Assembly (NCBI RefSeq): GCF_026153455.1
Contig: NZ_CP110629.1
Location: forward strand, 2,480,001 to 2,544,000
Source of the DNA: Marinimicrobium sp. C6131
GTDB taxonomy: Bacteria > Pseudomonadota > Gammaproteobacteria > Pseudomonadales > Cellvibrionaceae
DNA length: 64,000 nucleotides
Reading direction: 5' to 3'
The notes beneath the pieces are model-generated. The model worked only from the letters and a program-made list of their open reading frames with translations, ran no database searches and was not told the origin of the DNA. The translations under genes were made by a program, and so were the position numbers. Positions 52,519 through 62,010 of the stretch are shown here, piece after piece. Within the stretch, counting starts at the first letter, position 1. Each line of letters starts with the position of its first letter.

Positions 52519-53238
52519 ATGACCGACGCCCCCGGCCGCGCCTACCACGACGGTTCACAGCACGCTCTGGTCCAACCCGCCCTGGCCGACGCCTTTCAGT
52601 TCCGGTGGTTTAATCCCGCCGCCTGGGGCGCTTCGGCCGAGCCGGTCGGCAGCGGTGGCCGGGGCGCCGCCTGGTTTCTCGACGGTGACCGGGGCCGGTG
52701 GGTCCTGCGGCATTATCGCCGCGGCGGCCTTCCCGGCAAACTGCTGGATGACCGCTACGTCTACCTCGGCTCGCCCCGGGTCCGCGCCCTCAGGGAGTTT
52801 TCCCTGCTTCAGTCGCTCAGTGCCCAGGGGTTGCCCGTTCCCACCCCCATCGCCGCCTGGTACGAACGTAAAGGACTCACCTACCGGGCAGCCTTGATCA
52901 TCGAGCGGCTGGAGAATACCCAATCGCTGCTTAGTCTCGACCAAACCGGGCACCTTCGTCTCTGGGAGGCGGCGGGACGCTGCATTCGGCGCTTTCATGA
53001 CGCCGGGGTTTATCACGCCGACCTCAATGCCACCAATATTCTGGTCCGCCCGAGCTCGGGCGAGGTCTTTCTGATCGATTTCGACCGGGGGGTTCAACAC
53101 GCCAGCCATACCGCTGACGCGCCCTGGAAGGCCGCCAACCTGGCCCGCCTCGAGCGCGGCGTCCACAAGCATTGGAGTGCCGGGACCGACAACACGCCGG
53201 AACCCTTTCTCAAAGCGCTGAAGCAGGGCTATGCCTGA
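52519..53238 (+). CDS. kdkA: 3-deoxy-D-manno-octulosonic acid kinase
   Basis: Phosphorylates the single Kdo residue of the LPS inner core, using ATP. The 239 residues form a small kinase-like fold of the KdkA/WaaP group: nucleotide loop GSGGRGAAWFL, VLRHYRRGGLPGKL, catalytic loop YHADLNATNILV and metal-binding LIDFDRG. The ATG at 52519 is chosen over a TTG three bases upstream. It opens a same-strand run of LPS genes to 57308. Confidence 0.9.
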   Translation: MTDAPGRAYHDGSQHALVQPALADAFQFRWFNPAAWGASAEPVGSGGRGAAWFLDGDRGRWVLRHYRRGGLPGKLLDDRYVYLGSPRVRALREFSLLQSLSAQGLPVPTPIAAWYERKGLTYRAALIIERLENTQSLLSLDQTGHLRLWEAAGRCIRRFHDAGVYHADLNATNILVRPSSGEVFLIDFDRGVQHASHTADAPWKAANLARLERGVHKHWSAGTDNTPEPFLKALKQGYA

Positions 53239-53331
53239 CGGGCAGCGGTCATCTACACCATGATTCTGGCGGGCAGCGCCGCCTGTGCCGTGATAGAATG
53301 CCGCGGTTTTTTGATCCGAATGGCGCACCTT

Positions 53332-54216
53332 ATGTTTGACGCACTCCGCCTCGCTTTTTATCGTCTGGCCGCCAAAGGCTGGGTCCCGGCCCGCTGGTTC
53401 GAGCCGGACCTGCCACCGGTGGCCGCGCGGACGGCAAAGACCGGGCCGCTGGACCTGGAGATCGTCAGCCACTGCTGGAATTACTCGCACTTTCTGGCCT
53501 ATCAATTGAGCTCTCTGGTGCTGTTCCCGCCCACCAGACTGAACGTCACCATGACCGTGTTTTACGCCCCCGAGGACACCCGGACCGCGCAACTGCTGGA
53601 GTTCTTTTCCACCCAGTCGGTACCCGGTGTCACCTGGAACTGGCGGGCACTGCCACGGCAGGAGCTGTTCCGCCGGGGCATAGGCCGCAACCGGGCGGCC
53701 CTGGAAACCCGGGCCGACTGGGTGTGGTTCACTGACTGCGATCTGATGTTCCGCGACGACTGCCTGGATACCCTGGCCGAATTGCTTCAGGGGCGCCAAG
53801 ACGCGCTGATCTTCCCCGAAGAGGAGCGCACCACGGATCTGCTCGCCGAGGATAACCCCATGCTCACCGCCGCCCATGAGCCCGCGGTGCTGGATATCGA
53901 CACCGGCTCATTTACGGTCAAGCGCCCCTCCAAGGCGACCGGACCGCTGCAGATCGCCCACGGGGATGTCTGCCGGGCGGTCGGTTACTGTCGCCACATT
54001 GCCCTGTATCAGCAGCCCAGTGAGCAGTTCGCCAAGTGCCACGAAGACCGCGCCTTTCGTTGGCTGGTACAGAGTCAGGGCGAGCCGCTGCCTATTCCCG
54101 GTGTGTACCGTATTCGGCACATCAGCAAAGGGCGCTACACGGGCAGCAAGGCCAACACCGGGGTACGCACTGCGCTGCGTCGCCTGCAGTCGCGCCTGAG
54201 GGACCACAGCGGATGA
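53332..54216 (+). CDS. Glycosyltransferase, GT-A-like
   Basis: A protein of about 294 residues. The sugar-nucleotide domain starts with LDLEIVSHCWNYSHFLAYQL and has an NRAALETRADWVWFTDCDLM stretch with an acidic metal-binding pattern. The start is uncertain: MFDALRLAFYRL at 53332 is preferred, MAHLMF at 53320 is possible, and neither has a strong ribosome-binding site. Its stop overlaps the start of the next gene (ATGA). It belongs to the LPS cluster; donor and acceptor sugars cannot be inferred. Confidence 0.75.
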   Translation: MFDALRLAFYRLAAKGWVPARWFEPDLPPVAARTAKTGPLDLEIVSHCWNYSHFLAYQLSSLVLFPPTRLNVTMTVFYAPEDTRTAQLLEFFSTQSVPGVTWNWRALPRQELFRRGIGRNRAALETRADWVWFTDCDLMFRDDCLDTLAELLQGRQDALIFPEEERTTDLLAEDNPMLTAAHEPAVLDIDTGSFTVKRPSKATGPLQIAHGDVCRAVGYCRHIALYQQPSEQFAKCHEDRAFRWLVQSQGEPLPIPGVYRIRHISKGRYTGSKANTGVRTALRRLQSRLRDHSG

Positions 54217-55172
54217 CGGCCGCCATCCCGTCCAACCCCATTCTGTTGACCCCGACCTGGGCTGGAGACCTGGAGCACTTCCGTCTGCTCCGGGCCTCTC
54301 TGGCGCGCTCTCCGCTCGCCGGGCTGAAACACCACGTCGTGGTACAGACCGAAGATCGGTACCTCTTCGAAGCCTACGCCGAGGAGCCGAATGTCGTGCT
54401 GCGAACCACCGCCGAGGTACTGCCGGCGGAGGTAGAGCGCGAGCGCATCAAGGCGCGTCACATCAGTGCCCGCACCGGCCGCCACCTGACCCGCATCAGC
54501 GGCAGCCTGCGCCGGACTCTGGGCTGGCCGCGCTGGCCCGCCTATACCGGCTGGCACACGCAGCAGCTGTGCAAACTCGCGGTGGCCAGTGAAGCGGGCC
54601 ACGACACCACCATCGTTCTGGACTCCGATGTGGTGGTCACTCCCTCGGCCCAGGTGGATGACTTTCACACCACCGAAGCGGTGGTGTGCTTCGCCCAGTG
54701 GCAGCCACTGGGCGAGCTGAGCGGGAAAGTGCGCAAGTGGGTGAACAACGCCGCCAAACTGACGGGGCCGGGAAAACTGACCGAGGCTCAGCCGGTCAAT
54801 ACCTATTTCGACACTCCTTTCGTATTCGACGGGACGGCCGTGAACGGCATGCTCCAACATCTGGAGCAACACAGCGGCCGCCCCTGGTGGCAACACCTGC
54901 TGAACCAACCGCCCAGACGCTGGTCGGAATTCGGGTTATACAAACAGTATCTCACTCAGCACGAGACGCGCCCCGTGCAGTGGCGGGCACCGGATGTGAT
55001 GCACTATATCTTTGACACCCGCGATGCCACGGCGGTGGTGCAGCAAGTCAAGGCGCTGTTCGAGCGCCCTGACATTCACTATATTACCCTTCACTCCCAG
55101 AGCAGCGGCAAGCACGACTGGAATGCCCGCGACTTCACGGACCTGTTGCTAGAATGGATCACCACGCAATGA
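54213..55172 (+). CDS. DUF6492-type glycosyltransferase-like protein
   Basis: A 319-residue cytosolic protein. It has an ILLTPTWAGDLEHFRLLRAS opening, a TIVLDSDVVVTPS stretch with DxD-type acidic residues, and EFGLYKQYLTQHE near the C-terminus. These fit the DUF6492 glycosyltransferase-like group. It is coupled to the genes on both sides by ATGA overlaps (54213-54216 and 55169-55172), so four LPS-type genes are translated as one block. Confidence 0.75.
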   Translation: MTAAIPSNPILLTPTWAGDLEHFRLLRASLARSPLAGLKHHVVVQTEDRYLFEAYAEEPNVVLRTTAEVLPAEVERERIKARHISARTGRHLTRISGSLRRTLGWPRWPAYTGWHTQQLCKLAVASEAGHDTTIVLDSDVVVTPSAQVDDFHTTEAVVCFAQWQPLGELSGKVRKWVNNAAKLTGPGKLTEAQPVNTYFDTPFVFDGTAVNGMLQHLEQHSGRPWWQHLLNQPPRRWSEFGLYKQYLTQHETRPVQWRAPDVMHYIFDTRDATAVVQQVKALFERPDIHYITLHSQSSGKHDWNARDFTDLLLEWITTQ

Positions 55173-56401
55173 CACCCAGTGCTCACGAGCAAACGACGTC
55201 CGGCTATCAGCGCCGCCTGCCGACCCTGTTTCTGATCTGGATTGCCCTGTCGGCCATCTCCCCTCACCCGGACCTTTTTAAAGCCTGGTTTCACCTGGCG
55301 CTGGGGTTGCCAGTACTGATTTTCTGGAGCATGGGACGGCTAAGCATTGATACTGGTGACCAACTGCTGCGCCTGTGCGCCGGCTTTCTGCTCTATGTGA
55401 CTGCCAGCTCTTTGATTGTCAGCCAGGCCGACGGCGGGCAACACCTTCAAGCGGTGCGCTGGAGTTTTGAAACCTCCCTGCTGGTCATGGTACTTTTTGC
55501 CGCTTTGCCCAGTTTATTGCTCAAACCCTTGTTCCTGGGGCGCTTTATCCTGGGCAGCGTGGCGCTCGGCGGGCTTTCCGCGCTAATCATTTTTGGCGTA
55601 TTCAACGGCTTTTCCGGGCGCCTCTATGGTATCGGCGCCCTCTACCAGCCCATCGAAGGCGTGTCGGTACTGATTATGTACCTGTGTATTGGCGCTTTTC
55701 TGTTTTGGCATCAACGCCGCGCATTGGACCGCAAAGATATCGCCCTGCTGCTGTTCGCACTGCTGATCACCTGTGCCTGCACACTCTTGTCCGGCAGTCG
55801 GGGGCCCACCCTGGCGCTGGCGTTAGCGGTTGCCTACTGCTTTGTAGTCAGTGCCATCGCCTACCGACACTGGAAAATCCTGTCGCTGGCGATTGCCTGT
55901 TTGGTACTCGCGCTCGCCGGTGTGCTCTGGCTCTATGGTATTGAGGAGTTCATCCAGTTTATGGCCGAGCGCGGTACCTCCTACCGCCTGTTACTCTGGA
56001 CGGCTCACCTGGAGCATCCTCCCGAGTCGTTCCTGTTCGGCCACGGTGCCGCCACGGATCTGGAGCAAACCGCCGCAGGGCTGAAAATCTACTCCGAATC
56101 CGGCCTGGGCACCGCCCAACCGCACAACCTGTTTCTTGGCACCTTTGTCCAGACCGGGCTGATTGGCCTGGGCACTCTGATGGCCTTGTTGGGGCTGGTA
56201 CTGAGCGGCATTTATCGGGCCAACACCAGCCGGATCGCCAAGCTGTATTTGCTGGGGATTTTCGGCACTGTGATCATGCTGGTCACCACCAACACCTACA
56301 CCCTGATCATCTCGGTCAAAACCATGTGGCTCTATACCTGGTTGCCACTGATACTGGTGTGGTTGTGGTGCTGGCAAACCCACCAACGGGACGAGTCGTG
56401 A
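55169..56401 (+). CDS. O-antigen ligase/polymerase family membrane protein
   Basis: A 410-residue protein with about eleven membrane helices. The Wzy_C/O-antigen ligase domain is recognised by CTLLSGSRGPTLALALAVAY in the middle and by PHNLFLGTFVQTGLIGLGTL, with the conserved His, in the last periplasmic loop. ATGA overlap with the previous gene fixes the start at 55169; an ATG at 55154 is also in frame. Together with kdkA and the glycosyltransferases it suggests attachment of an oligosaccharide to the lipid A core. Confidence 0.83.
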   Translation: MTPSAHEQTTSGYQRRLPTLFLIWIALSAISPHPDLFKAWFHLALGLPVLIFWSMGRLSIDTGDQLLRLCAGFLLYVTASSLIVSQADGGQHLQAVRWSFETSLLVMVLFAALPSLLLKPLFLGRFILGSVALGGLSALIIFGVFNGFSGRLYGIGALYQPIEGVSVLIMYLCIGAFLFWHQRRALDRKDIALLLFALLITCACTLLSGSRGPTLALALAVAYCFVVSAIAYRHWKILSLAIACLVLALAGVLWLYGIEEFIQFMAERGTSYRLLLWTAHLEHPPESFLFGHGAATDLEQTAAGLKIYSESGLGTAQPHNLFLGTFVQTGLIGLGTLMALLGLVLSGIYRANTSRIAKLYLLGIFGTVIMLVTTNTYTLIISVKTMWLYTWLPLILVWLWCWQTHQRDES

Positions 56402-56405
56402 ACTC

Positions 56406-57308
56406 ATGATTTTCTGTATCTTTTCCTTCAACCGGGGCCCGTTTCTGCGCAACTGCGTACGCTCCATTGAGCAGTGCCGGCCCGACGCCCGGATTCTGGT
56501 GTTTGACGACGATAGCTCAGATGCGGAAACCCTGGCCGTGTTGAAGGAGATAGAGAAAGCGCACCGGGTGGTCACACCCGACAAGGCCGGCTCGACCAAG
56601 CACGGTGGCCTGTACCACAACATGCAGAGCGCCATTGAGATCTTGCGAGATGAACCGCTGGTGTGCTTTTTACAGGACGACACCCAGGTGGTGCGCCCGA
56701 TTCTGGATCGGGAAATCGATTCACTACGACGGCTGTTTGCCGAAACTCCCACGCTGGGTTTCGTCCAGCCCTGCTTTCTGCGCGCCTCGGCAAAGAATCG
56801 TCGACCCTTCAAATCTACCGACGATCAATCGACCGAGCTGCTATATCGGGAGAATCGAGGGCAAAGCGCGGGCGTACATTACTCGGACCTGCTCATCACT
56901 TCGCCGGCACGCCTGCTCAAGTCGGGCTGGCAGTTCCAGTCCTCCGAGCCGGATAACGATCGACAGGCCAGCCGCCTGTTCGGGCCCATGCCCTACCTGT
57001 ATTCACCCTTCGCGATGTGGCTGCCCAATGTGCCCGCTTATCGAGGCAAGCGGAAGACCTGGGCACTCAAGCGCGCCGAGGCGAAAATTCAGTGTGGGTT
57101 TTATCCGTATCGGATCTGGTCCGAGCAACAGAGCGAAGCGTTCCTGAACCGACCGGCGGGCGAACTGCCCATTGCGGAGGATTATCTGGCGTGTGACGCA
57201 GAGGCGCCACCCACTCCCTGGCGGTATACCCCGCTATCAGGGCAGCGGTGGCTGAAACACCTCAACAGCATCGAGCTGTTTTTCTTCCGGCACTTCGGAA
57301 AAAAGTAG
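56406..57308 (+). CDS. Family 2 glycosyltransferase
   Basis: A 300-residue GT2-like enzyme: MIFCIFSFNRGPFLRNCVRS, then ILVFDDDSSDAETLAVLKE, then VCFLQDDTQVVRPILDRE, containing the nucleotide-sugar and metal-binding acidic residues. There is no membrane helix. It lies 4 bp after the ligase gene and ends the plus-strand LPS run. Substrates are unknown. Confidence 0.83.
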   Translation: MIFCIFSFNRGPFLRNCVRSIEQCRPDARILVFDDDSSDAETLAVLKEIEKAHRVVTPDKAGSTKHGGLYHNMQSAIEILRDEPLVCFLQDDTQVVRPILDREIDSLRRLFAETPTLGFVQPCFLRASAKNRRPFKSTDDQSTELLYRENRGQSAGVHYSDLLITSPARLLKSGWQFQSSEPDNDRQASRLFGPMPYLYSPFAMWLPNVPAYRGKRKTWALKRAEAKIQCGFYPYRIWSEQQSEAFLNRPAGELPIAEDYLACDAEAPPTPWRYTPLSGQRWLKHLNSIELFFFRHFGKK

Positions 57309-57346
57309 ACGGATCAGCAATCACGCCTCGTCAGTGACAAGCGGCT

Positions 57347-58171
57347 TCAATCGGTTTGAGACAACTGCTCAATGCCATGCTCGGTGCGCGTCAGCTTCTC
57401 TTTTTCACTGCGGACTCGCAACGCTTTGTTGGCCGCCACTTTGTCCGGGTCCTTGTAACCGCGAGGGTGGTCCAGGTGGATCACAATCGCGTTGTAGCGA
57501 ACGTGTTTGGGACGAATCCCGGAATTGATCAGGCGCACCCCGAACTCACGATCCAGCCCGCCCCAGGGCATACGCTCATCAAAGCCATTGACGGCCAGCG
57601 CATCGCGCTTCCAGACCGAGCCATTGGAGCCCTTGAAATTACAGGCGGTGGGGGTAATCCGGTTGAGCAGTTTCGCCTGCCCGGGAGTCGCGGTCAGCTT
57701 CAGGTTCTTGTGACTGCGTTTTAGTCCGTGTGCTTTTAGCCACCCCAGATCAAAACAGCGCCCGCTGATGATGTCGTCTTTGGTGATCTGCTCGCTGGTG
57801 GCCATGGGCAGCTTGTGGTAGCCCCCCGACAGGTAGGTTCCGGGGCGGGCTTCCGCCACATGTACGGCCAGAAAGTCGCGCCGGGGGATGCAATCCCCAT
57901 CGGTGAATACCAGATAGTCTGAATCCGCCTCGAGAATACATTTATTCAGGATCCGGCATTTGCGAAAGCCCTTGTCTTCCTGCCAGATGTGCCGAATCCC
58001 CAGCCCGGTCTGGGCTTTTACCCGCTCGATCACCTCGCGGGTTTCATCCGTTGAACCGTCGTCGCCAATCACGATCTCGAAATCCTTATGGGTCTGTACG
58101 CTGTACCCCCACAGGACCTTTTCCAACCACACCGGCGAGTTGTAGGTGGTCATGATGACAGAGACTTTCAA
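57347..58171 (-). CDS. Family 2 glycosyltransferase
   Basis: A GT2 enzyme with the standard opening LKVSVIMTTYNSPVWLEKVL, then IVIGDDGSTDETREVIER, then LVFTDGDCIPRRDFLAVHV, and a C-terminal galactosyltransferase-like part (FDERMPWGGLDREFGVRL). The start is probably the TTG at 58171, because GGAGAA lies six bases upstream and family members begin at this point. An ATG at 58207 or 58225 would add 12 or 18 residues. It is convergent with the LPS run and likely works in the same pathway. Confidence 0.85.
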   Translation of the reverse strand: MKVSVIMTTYNSPVWLEKVLWGYSVQTHKDFEIVIGDDGSTDETREVIERVKAQTGLGIRHIWQEDKGFRKCRILNKCILEADSDYLVFTDGDCIPRRDFLAVHVAEARPGTYLSGGYHKLPMATSEQITKDDIISGRCFDLGWLKAHGLKRSHKNLKLTATPGQAKLLNRITPTACNFKGSNGSVWKRDALAVNGFDERMPWGGLDREFGVRLINSGIRPKHVRYNAIVIHLDHPRGYKDPDKVAANKALRVRSEKEKLTRTEHGIEQLSQTD

Positions 58172-58249
58172 ACGCTGTTCTCCAAACCTGACAAATGAGG
58201 AGGCCATATTATCATTTCGGGCCATTCCGGGGGAGGCGAGGCCGGGACA

Positions 58250-60358
58250 CTATTGATCGATGCGCCCGAGACAGACCCGGTTGCGCCCGGAGTGTTTGGC
58301 TTCGTACATGGCCCGGTCCGCGCGCACCAGCAGGGATTTTATGGTATCGCCCTTGCCCCACTCGGCCACGCCGATACTGATGGTGACCGGCTCGTCCAGA
58401 CCGAATTCGGTGGCGAGCACCAGCCCACGCAGCCGCTCGGCGAAAATCGCCGCATCGTCCAACACGGTATTGGCGGCGAGCACCAGAAACTCCTCGCCGC
58501 CCCAGCGACCCAACTGGTCGCCCTCGCGCAGTCCGTCGGTCAACGAATTGACCAGGGTTTTCAGGATCCGGTCACCGACATCGTGGCCATAGGTGTCGTT
58601 AATCTGCTTGAAGTGATCAAGGTCGAACAGTAGCAGGGAAAACGGCTGAGCGTAACGCTCAGCGTTGGCCATACTCATCTGTACCAGATGCTCAATCCGA
58701 TAACGGTTCAGGGTGCCGGTCAGGGAGTCGGTATTGGCCACTTTCTCCAGGTGCTGATTCGCCTCCGCGAGCGCTTTACGTTCCCGCCGCAAATACTCAT
58801 TCAGGCGGGTAATTTCGTGAGCGGCGGCGATCACCGCCAGGTCATCCCCCAGATCTCGGGCGGCATTGATTTCCGCCGGGTGCCAGGGCGAGCTCTTGCC
58901 GCTGACCTCTTCAACCCAGGCGGCAAAGGACGTTCTCGGCGACAGAACCGTGCGCCCATCGCGCACTTCGGCGAACTTCTCGGGTTTGCCCGCCCAGGGA
59001 ATCATTTCAAACTGCTCGGGACGAAACATCAGTAGCCAGCCCCGGGCATCCATATCAATCAGCAAGGGCATGGCCAGCAGTCCGCAGCAACAGCTCTCTA
59101 TCGCTTCTGCCCCGGGGTAGCCCGAGGCACTGAGCGAAGTGGTGGTCCAGGGCTCCGGCTCTTTGAGCTCAGCGTCCAGCCAATTGGTCAGCTCGCGCAC
59201 CTGATCTTCGTCAGGGGTTTTGCCGGAACGGGTGATCTCGCCAAGGTACACCAGCGCAATTCCTTCCACCCGAAACAGTTGCCGCCAGTGCTCGGCGTGC
59301 TGTTGCACCAAATCTCGCGGGGCGTGGCGCTCCTGCACCCCGTGGGCGAGCTGAACCCGATTATCATGAATCTGCTGACGGTAGTGGGCGTTAGCCTCGG
59401 CTTTGAGCAGAAACAGGCGCTGACTGGCCACTTCAACCAAAGTGGCCACACTGTCACGCGCCGACGGAGACAGGACAAGGGGCTCTTTACTGTGGCAACT
59501 GACCAACCCCCAGAGCCGGGAGTCGGAATAGATCGAGACCGACAGGGACGATCGGACCCCCATGTTGTGCATGTAATCGCAGTGAATCGGTGATACCGCT
59601 CGCAAATAGCCCTGGCTCAGATCCAGCGGGCTGCCGTTGGCCGGATTCATCGCCGGCACGAGCGGGGCGGCCTCAGCCTGAGCATCGGCAATGACGCGAA
59701 TGCGATTGTTGCCGTACATGGCGCGAACCTGGGGCGGGATATCGGACGCAGGGAAGTGTTGCCCCATCAGGGAAGACAGCACCTCATCGCGGCTCTCGGC
59801 AAGCACCTTGCCATTCCAGTCGTCATCAAACGCGTAAATCAGCGAGCGGTTGTAGCCGGTAATGGACCGGACGGCATCGCACAACCGATTGAGGACCTCA
59901 TCCTCGGTGCGGGTTTCCACCAGCTTGGCAATCCAGTCGTTGACCAGGGACAACCAGCGATAGCGCGCCGAACCTTCCAGTTGTTCAAGCTCCACGATCA
60001 CCGCATCGCCGCTGCGGTAGGCGACCACGTGCAGCTTACGGCTGATGCCAGCCAACTTGCGGGTGACGGTCATCGCTCCCGGGAGACGATCGGAATTGGC
60101 CAGCCCGCGCCGGATCCTGCCCAGCAGGCTGCTGCCCAGAATGCCCGCGGCACTGGCCCCGAGGCACTCGTCCACCGTCAACCCCAGGTGCTGGCGAACA
60201 TTGGCGCTAACCTGCCAGACCCGCCGAATTGACGAATCAAAGCTCAGCAGCACTCCGAAGCTCTGCACGGCGCCGGGAATATGGATGGGCTCGCGCGCGC
60301 ACTCTTCCTGCGCTGCCTGAAGCTCGTCCGCAAAACACTTCGGGGTTTCAGCGGTCAC
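58250..60358 (-). CDS. Bacteriophytochrome-type diguanylate cyclase
   Basis: A 702-residue red/far-red light receptor fused to a cyclic-di-GMP synthase. The PAS domain carries the biliverdin-attaching Cys in EECAREPIHIPGAVQSFG. The GAF domain has HFPASDIPPQVRAMYG and SPIHCDYMHNMGVRSSL, and a PHY domain follows, with PRTSFAAWVEE. After a linker helix comes the GGDEF domain (ANTDSLTGTLNRYRIE, LLLFDLDHFKQINDTYGHD, RWGGEEF). An inhibitory RxxD site lies five residues before GGEEF. All these sites look intact. It overlaps the haem oxygenase gene upstream by 11 bp, which supplies its chromophore. Confidence 0.93.
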   Translation of the reverse strand: MTAETPKCFADELQAAQEECAREPIHIPGAVQSFGVLLSFDSSIRRVWQVSANVRQHLGLTVDECLGASAAGILGSSLLGRIRRGLANSDRLPGAMTVTRKLAGISRKLHVVAYRSGDAVIVELEQLEGSARYRWLSLVNDWIAKLVETRTEDEVLNRLCDAVRSITGYNRSLIYAFDDDWNGKVLAESRDEVLSSLMGQHFPASDIPPQVRAMYGNNRIRVIADAQAEAAPLVPAMNPANGSPLDLSQGYLRAVSPIHCDYMHNMGVRSSLSVSIYSDSRLWGLVSCHSKEPLVLSPSARDSVATLVEVASQRLFLLKAEANAHYRQQIHDNRVQLAHGVQERHAPRDLVQQHAEHWRQLFRVEGIALVYLGEITRSGKTPDEDQVRELTNWLDAELKEPEPWTTTSLSASGYPGAEAIESCCCGLLAMPLLIDMDARGWLLMFRPEQFEMIPWAGKPEKFAEVRDGRTVLSPRTSFAAWVEEVSGKSSPWHPAEINAARDLGDDLAVIAAAHEITRLNEYLRRERKALAEANQHLEKVANTDSLTGTLNRYRIEHLVQMSMANAERYAQPFSLLLFDLDHFKQINDTYGHDVGDRILKTLVNSLTDGLREGDQLGRWGGEEFLVLAANTVLDDAAIFAERLRGLVLATEFGLDEPVTISIGVAEWGKGDTIKSLLVRADRAMYEAKHSGRNRVCLGRIDQ

Positions 60359-60962
60359 TCAGTTGCCTCTGCCAATGATCAAAATGGGCCTTCAGCCCGT
60401 TAAAGGTTGCCTTGGCGCCGGTCAGCGCGCAATGCCATGTCGCATCCAGAGGAATGGATTCCAGCCAGGGGCAAAGGCGGGCCCACCCGTCCTGGGTAAC
60501 ATGGCAATGAAAAAAGTCGGCGCCATTACCGCTCTCCAGACCCAGGGAACGGTTCAATGCCCTGGCGATGACCCGCCCCCCTTGGCTGGCACCTTCCAGC
60601 ACATACAGCACGCCGAGCGCCTCCTCCGTAGAGTCTAGCGGAGGCCGCCAACTCGCGCCCGTGCGGATATCGTGATCATCCGGCAATTGCAGCACGCGGC
60701 AGTCCTGATCCAGTGACGCCAGGCGAGACTGGTAACGATAGCCCACCTCGGGAAAACGCGCTCGAAGTTGCTGCTCGAGGGGCATTAGCGCCGGTTCCAG
60801 GGCACGGTAGTATGCCCGCTGAGCCCGCAGGATCTGACCGTATTCGATGAGGGTGAGTTCCGGGGAGAGCAGTCGCTGCATGAGCGGTTGGGCCTCGAGT
60901 GCCTTATGCTCCGCACGAGTGGCCGCGCGCAGCGCCTCTCGCAATGACTGATGATGGGACAA
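60348..60962 (-). CDS. bphO: Biliverdin-forming haem oxygenase
   Basis: Opens haem to biliverdin, the chromophore for the phytochrome encoded next. The all-helical domain shows LREALRAATRAEHKALEAQP, with the proximal His, YGQILRAQRAYYRALEP, and GVLYVLEGASQGGRVIAR. The best start appears to be a TTG at 60962, with AGAGGA seven bases upstream, giving 204 residues, the usual size; ATG codons near 61043 would add a tail unlike the family. It is translationally coupled to the phytochrome gene. Confidence 0.88.
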   Translation of the reverse strand: MSHHQSLREALRAATRAEHKALEAQPLMQRLLSPELTLIEYGQILRAQRAYYRALEPALMPLEQQLRARFPEVGYRYQSRLASLDQDCRVLQLPDDHDIRTGASWRPPLDSTEEALGVLYVLEGASQGGRVIARALNRSLGLESGNGADFFHCHVTQDGWARLCPWLESIPLDATWHCALTGAKATFNGLKAHFDHWQRQLSDR

Positions 60963-61089
60963 GGGCCGTCCTCTTACTCCCGGTAAAACTTCAAATGTGG
61001 CGTCTATATTAACATAGTTCACAGGCACCCCCCGCGCCATCATACACGGTAGAATAGCGCCTTTTCTGTGTGTCTGAGGATTTATCGAA

Positions 61090-62010
61090 ATGCCGCGTGT
61101 CTCCCGCCAACTGTTTCACCCTCGCTACTGGCTGACCTGGGTCGGCTTTGGCCTGTGGTGGCTGATTGCCCAGTTGCCCTACCGGGTGCAGATGGCCATG
61201 GGAAGAGGGCTAGGGAAACTCGTCTGGCGCTTGGCCAAAGGTCGGCGGCGTACCGCGTTGCGCAACCTTTCACTGTGTTTTCCGGACATGGCTGAGCCGG
61301 AACGGACCAACTTGGCCCGACGCAACATTGAGTCCACAGCGATAGCACTGCTCGAAACCGGTATCGCCTGGTTCTGGCCACGTCGACGTTTGATGTCTTT
61401 ATGCCACAGCGTGGAAGGGCTGGAACACTTGCAAGCTGCCCAGGCCTCGGGCCAGGGGGTAGTGTTTATGGCGATGCACTTCACCCACCTGGACCTGGGA
61501 GCCAAACTGGTGTGTTTGAACCATTCCATTGACGGTCTGTACCGGCCCCACAATAACCCGGTGTACGATCTGATCCAGCGCCACGGTCGGGAGCGCTTCA
61601 GCCAAGGCGGAATTGCCATTGCGCGGGAAGATATGCGGCATATGGTACGCCGACTGCGCCAGGGCCGGGCGGTATGGTACGCCCCCGATCAGGATTACGG
61701 CGACCGTCGCCCGCACGTGTTTGTACCATTTTTTGGTGTACCGGCGGCAACAATTACCGCCACCTCGCAGTTGCTACGCATGGGCCGGGCGCAACTGATT
61801 CCTTTCACCCATCACCGCCGGGCGGACGGTTCGGGGTATGACGTGAAGGTGTACCCGCCGCTGACGGAGTTACCCTCAGGCGATGAGACGGCGGATGCCC
61901 GGCGGATCAATCAGTTTATCGAGGAAAGAGTACGCGCCTGCCCGGAGCAATACATGTGGGTACACCGGCGCTTCAAAACCCGCCCCGAGGGTGAACCTTC
62001 TCTGTACTAA
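61090..62010 (+). CDS. lpxL: Lipid A biosynthesis acyltransferase (LpxL/HtrB family)
   Basis: Adds a secondary acyl chain to Kdo2-lipid A at the inner membrane. The 306 residues have an N-terminal membrane anchor, RRRTALRNLSLCFPDM, the acyltransferase motif GQGVVFMAMHFTHLDLGAKL (the HxxxxD-type catalytic pair) and PDQDYGDRRPHVFVPFFG. The C-terminal YMWVHRRFKTRPEGEPSLY is typical. Whether it is LpxL, LpxM or LpxP cannot be told from the sequence. Its stop codon overlaps the end of convergent parE by 4 bp. Confidence 0.88.
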   Translation: MPRVSRQLFHPRYWLTWVGFGLWWLIAQLPYRVQMAMGRGLGKLVWRLAKGRRRTALRNLSLCFPDMAEPERTNLARRNIESTAIALLETGIAWFWPRRRLMSLCHSVEGLEHLQAAQASGQGVVFMAMHFTHLDLGAKLVCLNHSIDGLYRPHNNPVYDLIQRHGRERFSQGGIAIAREDMRHMVRRLRQGRAVWYAPDQDYGDRRPHVFVPFFGVPAATITATSQLLRMGRAQLIPFTHHRRADGSGYDVKVYPPLTELPSGDETADARRINQFIEERVRACPEQYMWVHRRFKTRPEGEPSLY

